Shown piece by piece: positions 36,321 to 48,947 of a DNA stretch of 64,000 bases. Source of the stretch: Delphinus delphis (lineage: Eukaryota; Chordata; Mammalia; Artiodactyla; Delphinidae); contig NW_027192651.1 in assembly GCF_949987515.2 (NCBI RefSeq), forward strand, positions 1,860,001 to 1,924,000, given 5' to 3'. The notes beneath the pieces were generated by a model. It made no database searches. It was given only the letters and a program-made list of their open reading frames with translations, and had not been told where the DNA came from. The translations under genes and the position numbers were made by a program. Each line of letters opens with the position of its first letter. Position 1 is the stretch's first letter.

Positions 36321-37900
36321 GTACCCATTCCACGGGTTTCAACTACCCAGGTTTAAGGTATTCTTCCTTCAGCTAAAACATGCATGTGGAACCTAGAGTA
36401 TGATCAACCATGTGATCGGGAGACATGTTCAAATATGTCTCAGTTTTCCTCCCCTGGTACTCGGGTGCAACATTCCAGACGCTTTACTAACACTTTCCCC
36501 ACTTGGAGAGTCAGTCCCTTTAACCTCCTGTTTGGCCCAGTTTGCAATTTCTGCGGAAGATGAACAGGAATAGCGAGAACCAATGAGAGGCTAGCTGGAG
36601 GTGTCTGGACGGGCAAATTTAACTCTCATTTCCCACCAGGAAGAGGAATTAACCAAATGCTCAGCGTGCCGGGCCGGAACCAGATTAGGGCCTGAAGCCA
36701 TCCTGCAGTGTTGCGGCCAGGTCACAAGAAAGCGAGTTGAAGAAAGGAGCTCAGGGGCACTGTAATTCACAAACGTGCAGAGTTATAAATGACAGCTATC
36801 GTCCAAAAATAGACTGAAGTAAGGCTGCCAAGAGGACTTGAAAGCGGGGCAGAATTGCAGGAAACCGATTTCAGGAGGTAGACTGGAATTGCATTGAAAG
36901 CATAGGAAAAGAGGCAGAACGTCCACAATGATGCACTTGGCCAAAAAGGGCGTATGCGTTTTTTCCTGAATATATTCAGGAAAAAACGCATACGCCCTTT
37001 TTGGCCAACCAAGCAAGCTTGCAAAGGAAATCTGCACTACAATGAAGTCTCACTTCCCCCCGGTCAAAAGGGCCATCTGAAAAAAGTGTAAAATCCAGAA
37101 AGGCAGGCCAGGCCATGGACAACTGGGAGCCTTGTTATGCTGATGGGCGGGATGTAAATTGCCAACAGACACTCGGGAGAAGTGTATGGTGTTTCCTGAA
37201 ACATCTAAAAAACAAAGCAACAGAGCCTAGGGCACTGCCACTTATGGTCCTATAGCTTAGGGAAATTAAAATCAAAAAGACACAGCCACCCCAAAGTTTG
37301 GGACGCCTCTGTTTACAAGAACCTCGTTTACAGTACAAGTTCAACATCGCAGAAAGTGAAAAGTGGATAAAGAAGTTGTGGTATTTACTTACAAAGCAAT
37401 ATCACCCAGCAATGAAATCTATGTCATCAGGCCCTTAGCATCACAATGAGTGGATTCAGGTATGATGATTCTAACTGAAATAAGTCACACAGAAAAAGAA
37501 ACATCATAAGATATCAGTAATACACGGAATGTAAACTTGGCTACACAGGAACTGCATTCCAGAACAGAACAGGGTCTCAAATTTAGAAAACCAACTTATG
37601 CTTGCTTAAGGGTAAAGGTGAGTTGGGGTGCTGCATAAAACCAGAGATTGAAATGAGCACAGATAAAGTTCCTTAAGTCAAATATGGAATAGACAAGAGC
37701 TACTCCTTGCTCAACGAAATGGACTCAACACCGCATATTAAACGCCTAAGAATGTACCTGACTAGTAAGTATCGTAAAACCTATGGATTGCTATGTCTCC
37801 GAAAGAGAATCAAGCATGTGTACAGGGGCATAAACGCAGCAGTGATAGGATTGGAGAGGTTCGGTGAGCAAATGAAGACCCTTTGAAGTCATATTGCATG
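36321..37900 (+). repeat. Satellite copy 24 (1,580 bp)
   Basis: Left type A with accaaatgctcag and ggcaggccaggcc as in copy 1, but middle ga and right gggacgcctc, with a right end like copy 4. It reads as a join of two older copies. Palindrome 36937-37008 is perfect. Confidence 0.95.
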
Positions 37901-39479
37901 GTACCCATTACACGGGCCTCAACTCTCCAGGTTTAAGGTATTCTTCCTTCAGCTAAAACATGCATGTGGAACCCAAGTATGATCAACCATGTGAACGGGA
38001 GACGTGTTCAAATATGTCTCAGTTTTCCTCCCCTGGTACTCGGATGCAACATTCCAGACGCTTTACTAACACTCTCCCCACTTGGAGAGTCAGCGCCTTT
38101 AACCTCCTGTTTGGCCCAGTTTGCAATTTCTGCGGAAGATGAACAGGAATAGCGAGAACCAATGAGAGGCTAGCTGAAGGTGTCTGGACTGGCAAATTTA
38201 ACTCTCATTTCCCACCAGGAAGAGGAAATAACCAAAGGCTCAGCGTGCCGTGCCGGAACCAGATTAGGGCCTGAAGCCATCCTGCGGTGTTGCGGCCAGG
38301 TCACAAGAAAGCAAGTTGAAGAAAGGAGCTCAGGGGCACTGTAATTCACAAACGTGCAGAGTTATAAATGACAGCTATCGTCCAAAAATAGACTGAAGTA
38401 AGGCTGCCAAGAGGACTTGAAAGCAGGGCAGAATTGCAGGAAACCGATTTCAGGAGGTAGACTGGAATTGCATTGAAAGCATAGGAAAAGAGGCAGAACG
38501 TCCACAATGATGCACTTGGCCAAAAAGGGCGTATGCGTTTTTTCCTGAATATATTCAGGAAAAAACGCATACGCCCTTTTTGGCCAACCAAGCAAGCTTG
38601 CAAAGGAAATCTGCACTACATTGAAGTCTCACTTCCCCCCGGTCAAAAGGGCCATCTGAAAAAAGTGTAAAATCCAGAAAGGCAGGACAGGCCATGGAGA
38701 ACTGGGAGCCTTGTTATGCTGATGGGCGGGATGTAAATTGCCAACAACCACTCGGGAGAAGTGTATGGTGTTTCCTGAAACATCTAAAAAACAAAGCAAC
38801 AGAACCTAGGGCACTTCCACTTATGGTCCTATAGCTTAGGGAAATTAAAATCAAAAAGACACAGCCGCCCCAAAGTTTGGAACGGCTCTGTTTACAAGAA
38901 CCTCGTTTACAGTACAAGTTCAACATCGCAGAAAGTGAAAAATGGATAAAGAAGTTGTGGTAATTACTTACAAAGCAATATCACTCAGCAATGAAATCTG
39001 TGTCATCAGGCCCTTAGCAGCACAATGAGTGGATTCAGGTATGATGATTCTAACTGAAATAAGTCACACAGAAAAAGAAACATCATAAGATATCAGTAAT
39101 ACACGGAATGTAAACTTGGCTACACAGGAACTGAATTACAGAACAGAACAGGGTCTCAAATTTAGAAAACCAACTTATTCTTGCTTAAGGGTAAAGGTGA
39201 GTTGGGGTGCTGCATAAAACCAGAGATTGAAATGAGCACAGATAAAGTTCCTTAAGCCAAATATGGAATAGACAAGAGCTACTCCTTGCTCAACGAAATG
39301 GACTCAACACCGCATATTAAACGCCTAAGAATGTACCTGACTAGTAAGTATCATAAAACCTATGGATTGCTATGTCTCCAAAAGAGAATCAAGCATGTGT
39401 ACAGGGGCATAAACGCAGCAGTGATAGGATTGGAGAGGTTCGGTGAGCAAATGAAGACCCTTTGAAGTCATATTGCATG
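37901..39479 (+). repeat. Satellite copy 25 (1,579 bp)
   Basis: Starts like copy 5 (gggcctcaactctcc), then carries the four changes otherwise private to copy 3. Middle ac, right ggaacggctc. Has acgtgcag near 38353. Palindrome 38516-38587 is perfect. Confidence 0.95.
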
Positions 39480-41057
39480 GTACCCATTCCACGGGTTTCA
39501 ACTACCCAGGTTTAAGGTATTCTTCCTTCAGCTAAAACATGCATGTGGAACCTAGAGTATGATCAACCATGTGATCGGGAGACGTGTTCAAATATGTCTC
39601 AGTTTTCCTCCCCTGGTACTCGGGTGCAACATTCCAGACGCTTTACTAACACTCTCCCCACTTGGAGAGTCAGTCCCTTTAACCTCCTGTTTGGCCCAGT
39701 TTGCAATTTCTGCGGAAGATGAACAGGAATAGCGAGAACCAATGAGAGGCTAGCTGGAGGTGTCTGGATGGGCAAATTTAACTCTCATTTCCCACCAGGA
39801 AGAGGAATTAACCAAAGGCTCAGCATGCCGGGCCGGAACCAGATTAGGGCCTGAAGCCATCCTGCGGTGTTGCGGCCAGGTCACAAGAAAGCGAGTTGAA
39901 GAAAGGAGCTCAGGGTCACTGTAATTCACAAACCTGCAGAGTTATAAATGACAGCTATCGTCCAAAAATAGACTGAAGTAAGGCTGCCAAGAGGACTTGA
40001 AAGCGGGGCAGAATTGCAGGAAACCGATTTCAGGAGGTAGACTGGAATTGCATTGAAAGCATAGGAAAAGAGGCAGAACGTCCACAATGATGCACTTGGC
40101 CAAAAAGGGCGTATGCGTTTTTTCCTGAATATATTCAGGAAATAACGCATACGCCCTTTTTGGCCAACCAAGCAAGCTTGCAAAGGAAATCTGCACTACA
40201 ATGAAGTCTCACTTCCCCCCGGTCAAAAGGGCCATCTGAAAAAAGTGTAAAATCCAGAAAGGCAACAGGCCATGGAGAACTGGGAGCCTTGTTATGCTGA
40301 TGGGCGGGATGTAAATTGCCAACAGACACTCGGGAGAAGTGTATGGTGTTTCCTGAAATATCTAAAAAACAAAGCAACAGAGCCTAGGGCACTTCCACTT
40401 ATGGTCCTATAGCTTAGGGAAATTAAAATCAAAAAGACACAGTCACCCCAAAGTTTGGAACGGCTCTGTTTATAAGAACCTCGTTTACAGTACAAGTTCA
40501 ACATCGCAGAAAATGAAAAATGGATAAAGAAGTTGTGGTATTCACTTACAAAGCAATATCACTCAGCAATGAAATCTATGTCATCAGGCCCTTAGCAGCA
40601 CAATGAGTGGATTCAGGTATGATGATTCTAACTGAAATAAGTCACACAGAAAAAGAAACATCATAAGATATCAGTAATACACGGAATGGAAACTTGGCTA
40701 CACAGGAACTGAATTACAGAACAGAACAGGGTCTCAAATTTAGAAAACCAACTTATTCTTGCTTAAGGGTAAAGGTGAGTTGGGGTGCTGCATAAAACCA
40801 GAGATTGAAATGAGCACAGATAAAGTTCCTTAAGTTAAATATGAAATAGACAAGAGCTACTCCTTGCTCAACGAAATGGACTCAACACCGCATATTAAAC
40901 GCCTAAGAATGTACCTGACTAGTAAGTATCGTAAAACCTATGGATTGCTATGTCTCCAAAAGAGAATCAAGCATGTGTACAGGGGCATAAACGCAGCAGT
41001 GATAGGATTGGAGAGGTTCGGTGAGCAAATGAAGACCCTTTGAAGTCATATTGCATG
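39480..41057 (+). repeat. Satellite copy 26 (1,578 bp)
   Basis: Left type A, middle ga, right ggaacggctc. gctcagggtcactg near 39907 and a palindrome mismatch (aggaaataacgc, T at 40143) are both shared with copy 29, 4,735 bp away. Palindrome 40096-40167. Has the shorter ggcaacaggcc form. Confidence 0.95.
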
Positions 41058-42635
41058 GTACCCATTCCACGGGTCTCAACTCTCCAGGTTTAAGGTATTT
41101 TTCCTTCAGCTAAAACATGCATGTGGAACCCAAGTATGATTAACCATGTGAACGGGAGACGTGTTCAAATATGTCTCAGTTTTCCTCCCCTGGTACTCGG
41201 GTGCAACATTCCAGACGCTTTACTAACACTCTCCCCACTTGGAGAGTCAGCGCCTTTAACCTCCTGTTTGGCCCAGTTTGCAATTTCTGCGGAAGATGAA
41301 CAGGAATAGCGAGAACCAATGAGAGGCTAGCTGGAGGTGTCTGGACGGGCAAATTTAACTCTCATTTCCCACCAGGAAGAGGAATTAACCAAAGGCTCAG
41401 CATGCCGGGCCGGAACCAGATTAGGGCCTGAAGCCATCCGGCGGTGTTGCGGCCAGGTCACAAGAAAGCGAGTTGAAGAAAGGAGCTCAGGGGCACTGTA
41501 ATTCACAAACCTGCAGAGTTATAAATGACAGCTATCGTCCAAAAATAGACTGAAGTAAGGCTGCCAAGAGGACTTGAAAGCGGGGCAGAATTGCAGGAAA
41601 CCGATTTCAGGAGGTAGACTGGAATTGCATTGAAAGCATAGGAAAAGAGGCAGAACGTCCACAATGATGCACTTGGCCAAAAAGGGCGTATGCGTTTTTT
41701 CCTGAATATATTCAGGAAAAAACGCATACGCCCTTTTTGGCCAACCAAGCAAGCTTGCAAAGGAAATCTGCACTACAATGAAGTCTCACTTCTCCCCGGT
41801 CAAAAGGGCCATCTAAAAAAAGTGTAAAATCCAGAAAGGCAGGACAGACCATGGAGAACTGGGAGCCTTGTTATGCTGATGGGCGGGATGTAAATTGCCA
41901 ACAGACACTTAGGAGAAGTGTATGGTGTTTCCTGAAACATCTAAAAAACAAAGCAACAGAGCCTAGGGCACTGCCACTTATGGTCCTATAGCTTAGGGAA
42001 ATTAAAATCAAAAAGACACAGCCACCCCAAAGTTTGGGACGCCTCTGTTTACAAGAACCTCGTTTACAGTACAAGTTCAACATCGCAGAAAGTGAAAAAT
42101 GGATAAAGAAGTTGTGATATTTACTTACAAAGCAATATCACTCAGCAATGAAATCTATGTCATCAGGCCCTTAGCATCACAATGAGTGGATTCAGGTATG
42201 ATGATTCTAACTGAAATAAGTCACACAGAAAAAAAACATCATAAGATATCAGTAATACATGGAATGTAAACTTGGCTACACAGGAACTGAATTACAGAAC
42301 AGAACAGGGTCTCAAATTTAGAAAACCAACTTATGCTTGCTTAAGGGTAAAGGTGAGTTGGGGTGCTGCATAAAACCAGAGATTGAAATGAGCACAGATA
42401 AAGTTCCTTAAGTCAAATATGGAATAGACAAGAGCTACTCCTTGCTCAACGAAATGGACTCAACACCGCATATTAAACGCCTAAGAATATACCTGACTAG
42501 TAAGTATCGGAAAACCTATGGATTGCTATGTCTCCAAAAGAGAATGAAGCATGTGTACAGGGGCATAAACGCAGCAGTGATAGGATTGGAGAGGTTCGGT
42601 GAGCAAATGAAGACCCTTTCAAGTCATATTGCATG
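41058..42635 (+). repeat. Satellite copy 27 (1,578 bp)
   Basis: Left type B, middle ga (here acttaggag), right gggacgcctc. Shares catctaaaaaaagtg and agaccatgg with copy 20. Private ccatccggcgg near 41435 and cacttctccccgg near 41788. Palindrome 41673-41744 is perfect. Confidence 0.95.
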
Positions 42636-44214
42636 GTACCCATTACACGGGTCTCAACTCTCCAGGTTTAAGGTATTCTTCCTTCAGCTAAAACATGCAT
42701 GTGGAACCCAAGTATGATCAACCATGTGAACGGGAGACGTGTTCAAATATGTCTCAGTTTTCCTCCCCTGGTACTCGGGTGCAACATTCCAGACGCTTTA
42801 CTAACACTCTCCCGACTTGGAGAGTCAGCGCCTTTAACCTCCTGTTTGGCCCAGTTTGCAATTTCTGCGGAAGATGAACAGGAATAGCGAGAACCAATGA
42901 GAGACTAGCTGGAGGTGTCTGGACGGGCAAATTTAACTCTCATTTCCCACCAGGAAAAGGAAATAATGAAAGGCTCAGCGTGCCGTGCCGGAACCAGATT
43001 AGGGCCTGAAGCCATCCTGCGGTGTTGCGGCCAGGTCACAAGAAAGCAAGTTGAAGAAAGGAGCTCAGGGGCACTGTAATTCACAAACCTGCAGAGTTAT
43101 AAATGACAGCTATCGTCCAAAAATAGACTGAAGTAAGGCTGCCAAGAGGACTTGAAAGCGGGGCAGAATTGCAGGAAACCGATTTCAGGAGGTAGACTGG
43201 AATTGCATTGAAAGCATAGGAAAAGAGGCAGAACGTCCACAATGATGCACTTGGCCAAAAAGGGCGTAGGCGTTTTTTCCTGAATATATTCAGGAAAAAA
43301 CGCCTACGCCCTTTTTGGCCAACCAAGCAAGCTTGCAAAGGAAATCTGCACTACAATGAAGTCTCACTTCCCCCCGGTCAAAAGGGCCATCTGAAAAAAG
43401 TGTAAAATCCAGAAAGGCAGGACAGACCATGGACAACTGGGAGTCTTGTTATGCTGATGGGCGGGATGTAAATTGCCAACAACCACTCGGGAGAAGTGTA
43501 TTGTGTTTCCTGAAACATCTAAAAAACAAAGCAACAGAACCTAGGGCACTTCCACTTATGGTCCTATAGCTTAGGGAAATTAAAATCAAAAAGACACAGC
43601 CACCCCAAAGTTTGGAACGGCTCTGTTTACAAGAACCTCGTTTACAGTACAAGTTCAACATTGCAGAAAGTGAAAAATGGATAAAGAAGTTGTGGTATTT
43701 ACTTACAAACCAATATCACTCAGCAATGAAATCTGTGTCATCAGGCCCTTAGCAGCACAATGAGTGGATTCAGGTATGATGATTCTAACTGAAATAAGTC
43801 ACACAGAAAAAGAAACATCATAAGATATCAGTAATACACGGAATGTAAACTTGACTACACAGGAACTGAATTACAGAACAGAACAGGGTCTCAAATTTAG
43901 AAAACCAACTTATTCTTGCTTAAGGGTAAAGGTGAGTTGGGGTGCTGCATAAAACCAGAGATTGAAATGAGCACAGATAAAGTTCCTTAAGCCAAATATG
44001 GAATAGACAAGAGCTACTCCTTGCTCAACGAAATGGACTCAACACCCCATATTAAACGCCTAAGAATGTACCTGACTAGTAAGTATCTTAAAACCTATGG
44101 ATTGCTATGTCTCCGAAAGTGAATCAAGCATGTGTACAGGGGCATAAACGCAGCAGTGATAGGATTGGAGAGGTTCGGTGAGCAAATGAAGACCCTTTGA
44201 AGTCATATTGCATG
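42636..44214 (+). repeat. Satellite copy 28 (1,579 bp)
   Basis: Left type B, middle ac, right ggaacggctc. Shares aaaaggaaataatgaaagg near 42953 with copies 21 and 31. Its palindrome has a matched change in both arms, listed separately. Private gggagtcttg near 43440 and gtattgtgtttc near 43498. Confidence 0.95.
43251..43322. repeat. Palindrome of copy 28 with matched changes in both arms
   Basis: The left arm has G for T at 43269 and the right arm C for A at 43304; these positions pair, so the arms stay fully complementary. The change is a transversion outside any CpG, which makes two independent hits unlikely. Confidence 0.93.
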
Positions 44215-45791
44215 GTACCCATTCCACGGGTTTCAACTACCCAGGTTTAAGGTATTCTTCCTTCAGCTAAAACATGCATGTGGAACCTAGAGTATGATCA
44301 ACCATGTGATCGGGAGACGTGTTCAAATATGTCTCAGTTTTCCTCCCCTGGTACTCGGGTGCAACATTCCAGACGCTTTACTAACACTCTCCCCACTTGG
44401 AGAGTCAGTCCCTTTAACCTCCTGTTTGGCCCAGTTTGCAATTTCTGCGGAAGATGAACAGGAATAGCGAGAACCAATGAGAGGCTAGCTGGAGGTGTCT
44501 GGACGGGCAAATTTAACTCTCATTTCCCACCAGGAAGAGGAATTAACCAAAGGCTCAGCATGCCGGGCCGGAACCAGATTAGGGCCTGAAGCCATCCTGC
44601 GGTGTTGCGGCCAGGTCACAAGAAAGCGAGTTGAAGAAAGGAGCTCAGGGTCACTGTAATTCACAAACCTGCAGAGTTATAAATGACAGCTATCGTCCAA
44701 AAATAGACTGAAGTAAGGCTGCCAAGAGGACTTGAAAGCGGGGCAGAATTGCAGGAAACCGATTTCAGGAGGTAGACTGGAATTGCATTGAAAGCATAGG
44801 AAAAGAGGCAGAACGTCCACAATGATGCACTTGGCCAAAAAGGGCGTATGCGTTTTTTCCTGAATATATTCAGGAAATAACGCATACGCCCTTTTTGGCC
44901 AACCAAGCAAGCTTGCAAAGGAAATCTGCACTACAATGAAGTCTCACTTCCCCCCGGTCAAAAGGGCCATCTGAAAAAAGTGTAAAATCCAGAAAGGCAA
45001 CAGGCCATGGAGAACTGGGAGCCTTGTTATGCTGATGGGCGGGATGTAAATTGCCAACAGACACTCGGGAGAAGTGTATGGTGTTTCCTGAAACATCTAA
45101 AAAACAAAGCAACAGAGCCTAGGGCACTGCCACTTATGGTCCTATAGCTTAGGGAAATTAAAATCAAAAAGACACAGCCACCCCAAAGTTTGGGACGCCT
45201 CTGTTTACAAGAACCTCGTTTACAGTACAAGTTCAACATCGCAGAAAGTGAAAAATGGATAAAGAAGTTGTGGTATTTACTTACAAAGCAATATCACTCA
45301 GCAATGAAATCTATGTCATCAGGCCCTTAGCAACACAATGAGTGGATTCAGGTATGATGATTCTAACTGAAATAAGTCACACAGAAAAAAAACATCATAA
45401 GATATCAGTAATACACGGAATGTAAACTTGGCTACACAGGAACTTCATTCCAGAACAGAACAGGGTCTCAAATTTAGAAAACCAACTTATGCTTGCTTAA
45501 GGGGAAAGGTGAGTTGGGGTGCTGCATAAAACCAGAGATTGAAATGAGCACAGATAAAGTTCCTTAAGTCAAATATGGAATAGACAAGAGCTACTCCTTG
45601 CTCAACGAAATGGACTCAACACCGCATATTAAACGCCTAAGAATGTACCTGACTAGTAAGTATCGTAAAACCTATGGATTGCTATGTCTCCAAAAGAGAA
45701 TCAAGCATGTGTACAGGGGCATAAACGCAGCAGTGATAGGATTGGAGAGGTTCGGTGAGCAAATGAAGACCCTTTGAAGTCATATTGCATG
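44215..45791 (+). repeat. Satellite copy 29 (1,577 bp)
   Basis: Left half a sister of copy 26, including the palindrome mismatch (palindrome 44831-44902). The right half differs: gggacgcctc, cagaaaaaaaacatc near 45383 and cttcattccag near 45442. Confidence 0.95.
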
Positions 45792-47368
45792 GTACCCATT
45801 ACACGGGTCTCAACTCTCCAGGTTTAAGGTATTCTTCCTTCAGCTAAAACATGCATGTGGAACCCAAGTATGATCAACCATGTGAACGGGAGACGTGTTC
45901 AAATATGTCTCAGTTTTCCTCCCCTGGTACTCGGGTGCAACATTCCAGACGCTTTACTAACACTCTCCCCACTTGGAGAGTCAGTCCCTTTAACCTCCTG
46001 TTTGGCCCAGTTTGCAATTTCTGCGGAAGATGAACAGGAATAGCGAGAACCAATGAGAGGCTAGCTGGAGGTGTCTGGACGGGCAAATTTAACTCTCATT
46101 TCCAACCAGGAAGAGGAATTAACCAAAGGCTAAGCATGCCGGGCCGGAACCAGATTAGGGCCTGAAGCCATCCTGCGGTGTTGCGGCCAGGTCACAAGAA
46201 AGCGAGTTGAAGAAAGGAGCTCAGGGGCACTGTAATTCACAAACCTGCAGAGTTATAAATGACAGCTATCGTCCAAAAATAGACTGAAGTAAGGCTGCCA
46301 AGAGGACTTGAAAGCGGGGCAGAATTGCAGGAAACCGATTTCAGGAGGTAGACTGGAATTGCATTGAAAGCATAGGAAAAGAGGCAGAACGTCCACAATG
46401 ATGCACTTGGCCAAAAAGGGCGTATGCGTTTTTTCCTGAATATATTCAGGAAAAAACGCATACGCCCTTTTTGGCCAACCAAGCAAGCTTGCAAAGGAAA
46501 TCTGCACTACAATGAAGTCTCACTTCCCCCCGGTCAAAAGGGCCATCTGAAAAAAGTGTAAAGTCCAGAAAGGCAACAGGCCATGGAGAACTGGGAACCT
46601 TGTTATGCTGATAGGCAGGATGTAAATTGCCAACAGACACTTGGGAGAAGTGTATGGTGTTTCCTGAAACATCTAAAAAACAAAGCAACAGAGCCTAGGG
46701 CACTTCCACTTATGGTCCTATAGCTTAGGGAAATTAAAATCAAAAAGACACAGCCACCCCAAAGTTTGGAACGGCTCTGTTTACAAGAACCTCGTTTACA
46801 GTACAAGTTCAACATCGCAGAAAGTGAAAAATGGATAAAGAAGTTGTGGTATTTACTTACAAAGCAATATCACTCAGCAATGAAATCTGTGTCATCAGGC
46901 CCTTAGCAGCACAATGAGTGGATTCAGGTATGATGATTCTAACTGAAATAAGTCACACAGAAAAAGAAACATCATAAGATATCAGTAATACACGGAATGT
47001 AAACTTGACTACACAGGAACTGAATTACAGAACAGAACAGGGTCTCAAATTTAGAAAACCGACTTATTCTTGCTTAAGGGTAAAGGTGAGTTGGGGTGCT
47101 GCATAAAACCAGAGATTGAAATGAGCACAGATAAAGTTCCTTAAGCCAAATATGGAATAGACAAGAGCTACTCCTTGCTCAACGAAATGGACTCAACACC
47201 CCATATTAAACGCCTAAGAATGTACCTGACTAGTAAGTATCTTAAAACCTATGGATTGCTATGTCTCCGAAAGAGAATCAAGCATGTGTACAGGGGCATA
47301 AACGCAGCAGTGATAGGATTGGAGAGGTTCGGTGAGCAAATGAAGACCCTTTGAAGTCATATTGAATG
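45792..47368 (+). repeat. Satellite copy 30 (1,577 bp)
   Basis: Left type B, middle ga, right ggaacggctc. Shorter ggcaacaggcc form. Private ttccaaccagg near 46101, ggctaagcatg near 46128 and gataggcaggat near 46610. Palindrome 46407-46478 is perfect. Confidence 0.95.
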
Positions 47369-48947
47369 GTACCCATTACACGGGTCTCAACTCTCCAGGT
47401 TTAAGGTATTCTTCCTTCAGCTAAAACATGCATGTGGAACCCAAGTATGATCAACCATGTGAACGGGAGTCGTGTTCAAATATGTCTCAGTTTTCCTCCC
47501 CTGGTACTCGGGTGCAACATTCCAGACGCTTTACTAACACTCTCCCCACTTGGAGAGTCAGCGCCTTTAACCTCCTGTTTGGCCCAGTTTGCAATTTCTG
47601 CGGAAGATGAACAGGAATAGCGAGAACCAATGAGAGGCTAGCTGGAGGTGTCTGGACGGGCAAATTTAACTCTCATTTCCCACCAGGAAAAGGAAATAAT
47701 GAAAGGCTCAGCGTGCCGTGCCGGAACCAGATTAGGGCCTGAAGCCATCCTGCGGTGTTGCGGCCAGGTCACAAGAAAGCAAGTTGAAGAAAGGAGCTCA
47801 GGGGCACTGTAATTCACAAACCTGCAGAGTTATAAATGACAGCTATCGTCCAAAAATAGACTGAAGTAAGGCTGCCAAGAGGACTTGAAAGCGGGGCAGA
47901 ATTGCAGGAAAGCGATTTCAGGAGGTAGACTGGAATTGCATTGAAAGCATAGGAAAAGAGGCAGAACGTCCACAATGATGCACTTGGCCAAAAAGGGCGT
48001 ATGCGTTTTTTCCTGAATATATTCAGGAAAAAACGCATACGCCCTTTTTGGCCAACCAAGCAAGCTTGCAAAGGAAATCTGCACTACAATGAAGTCTCAC
48101 TTCCCCCCGGTCAAAAGGGCCATCTGAAAAAAGTGTAAAATCCAGAAAGGCAGGACAGACCATGGAGAACTGGGAGCCTTGTTATGCTGATGGGCGGGAT
48201 GTAAATTACCAACAACCACTCGGGAGAAGTGTATGGTGTTTCCTGAAACATCTAAAAAACAAAGCAACAGAACCTAGGGCACTTCCACTTATGGTCCTAT
48301 AGCTTAGGGAAATTAAAATCAAAAAGACACAGCCACCCCAAAGTTTGGAACGGCTCTGTTTACAAGAACCTCGTTTACAGTACAAGTTCAACATCGCAGA
48401 AAGTGAAAAATGGATAAAGAAGTTGTGGTATTTACTTACAAAGCAATATCACTCAGCAATGAAATCTGTGTCATCAGGCCCTTAGCAGCACAATGAGTGG
48501 ATTCAGGTATGATGATTCTAACTGAAATAAGTCACACAGAAAAAGAAACATCATAAGATATCAGTAATACACGGAATGTAAACTTGGCTACACAGGAAAT
48601 GAATTACAGAACAGAACAGGGTCTCAAATTTAGAAAACCAACTTATGCTTGCTTAAGGGTAAAGGTGAGTTGGGGTGCTGCATAAAACCAGAGATTGAAA
48701 TGAGCACAGATAAAGTTCCTTAAGCCAAATATGGAATAGACAAGAGCTACTCCTTGCTCAACGAAATGGACTCAACACCGCATATTAAACGCCTAAGAAT
48801 GTACCTGACTTGTAAGTATCTTAAAACCTATGGATTGCTATGTCTCCGAAAGAGAATCAAGCATGTGTACAGGGGCATAAATGCAGCAGTGATAGGATTG
48901 GAGAGGTTCGGTGAGCAAATGAAGACCCTTTGAAGTCATATTGCATG
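47369..48947 (+). repeat. Satellite copy 31 (1,579 bp)
   Basis: Left type B with private gggagtcgtgttc near 47465; middle ac, right ggaacggctc. Shares aaaaggaaataatgaaagg with copies 21 and 28. aattaccaacaacc near 48203 is private. Palindrome 47984-48055 is perfect. Confidence 0.95.

Larger units (their letters stand above)
39480..48947 (+). repeat. Higher-order block: trimer duplication (copies 26-28 and 29-31)
   Basis: Copies 26 and 29 share gctcagggtcactg and the same palindrome mismatch at a distance of 4,735 bp; copies 28 and 31 share aaaaggaaataatgaaagg. Copies 27 and 30 are less alike, and the right halves of 26 and 29 differ, so later exchange has blurred the block. Confidence 0.6.

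Noticed and set aside
42442..42717. 91-codon plus-strand frame in copy 27
   Set aside because: It exists only because the usual TGA in ctttgaagtc reads TCA here. It crosses the unit boundary and lies over LINE-1 3' UTR-like sequence.
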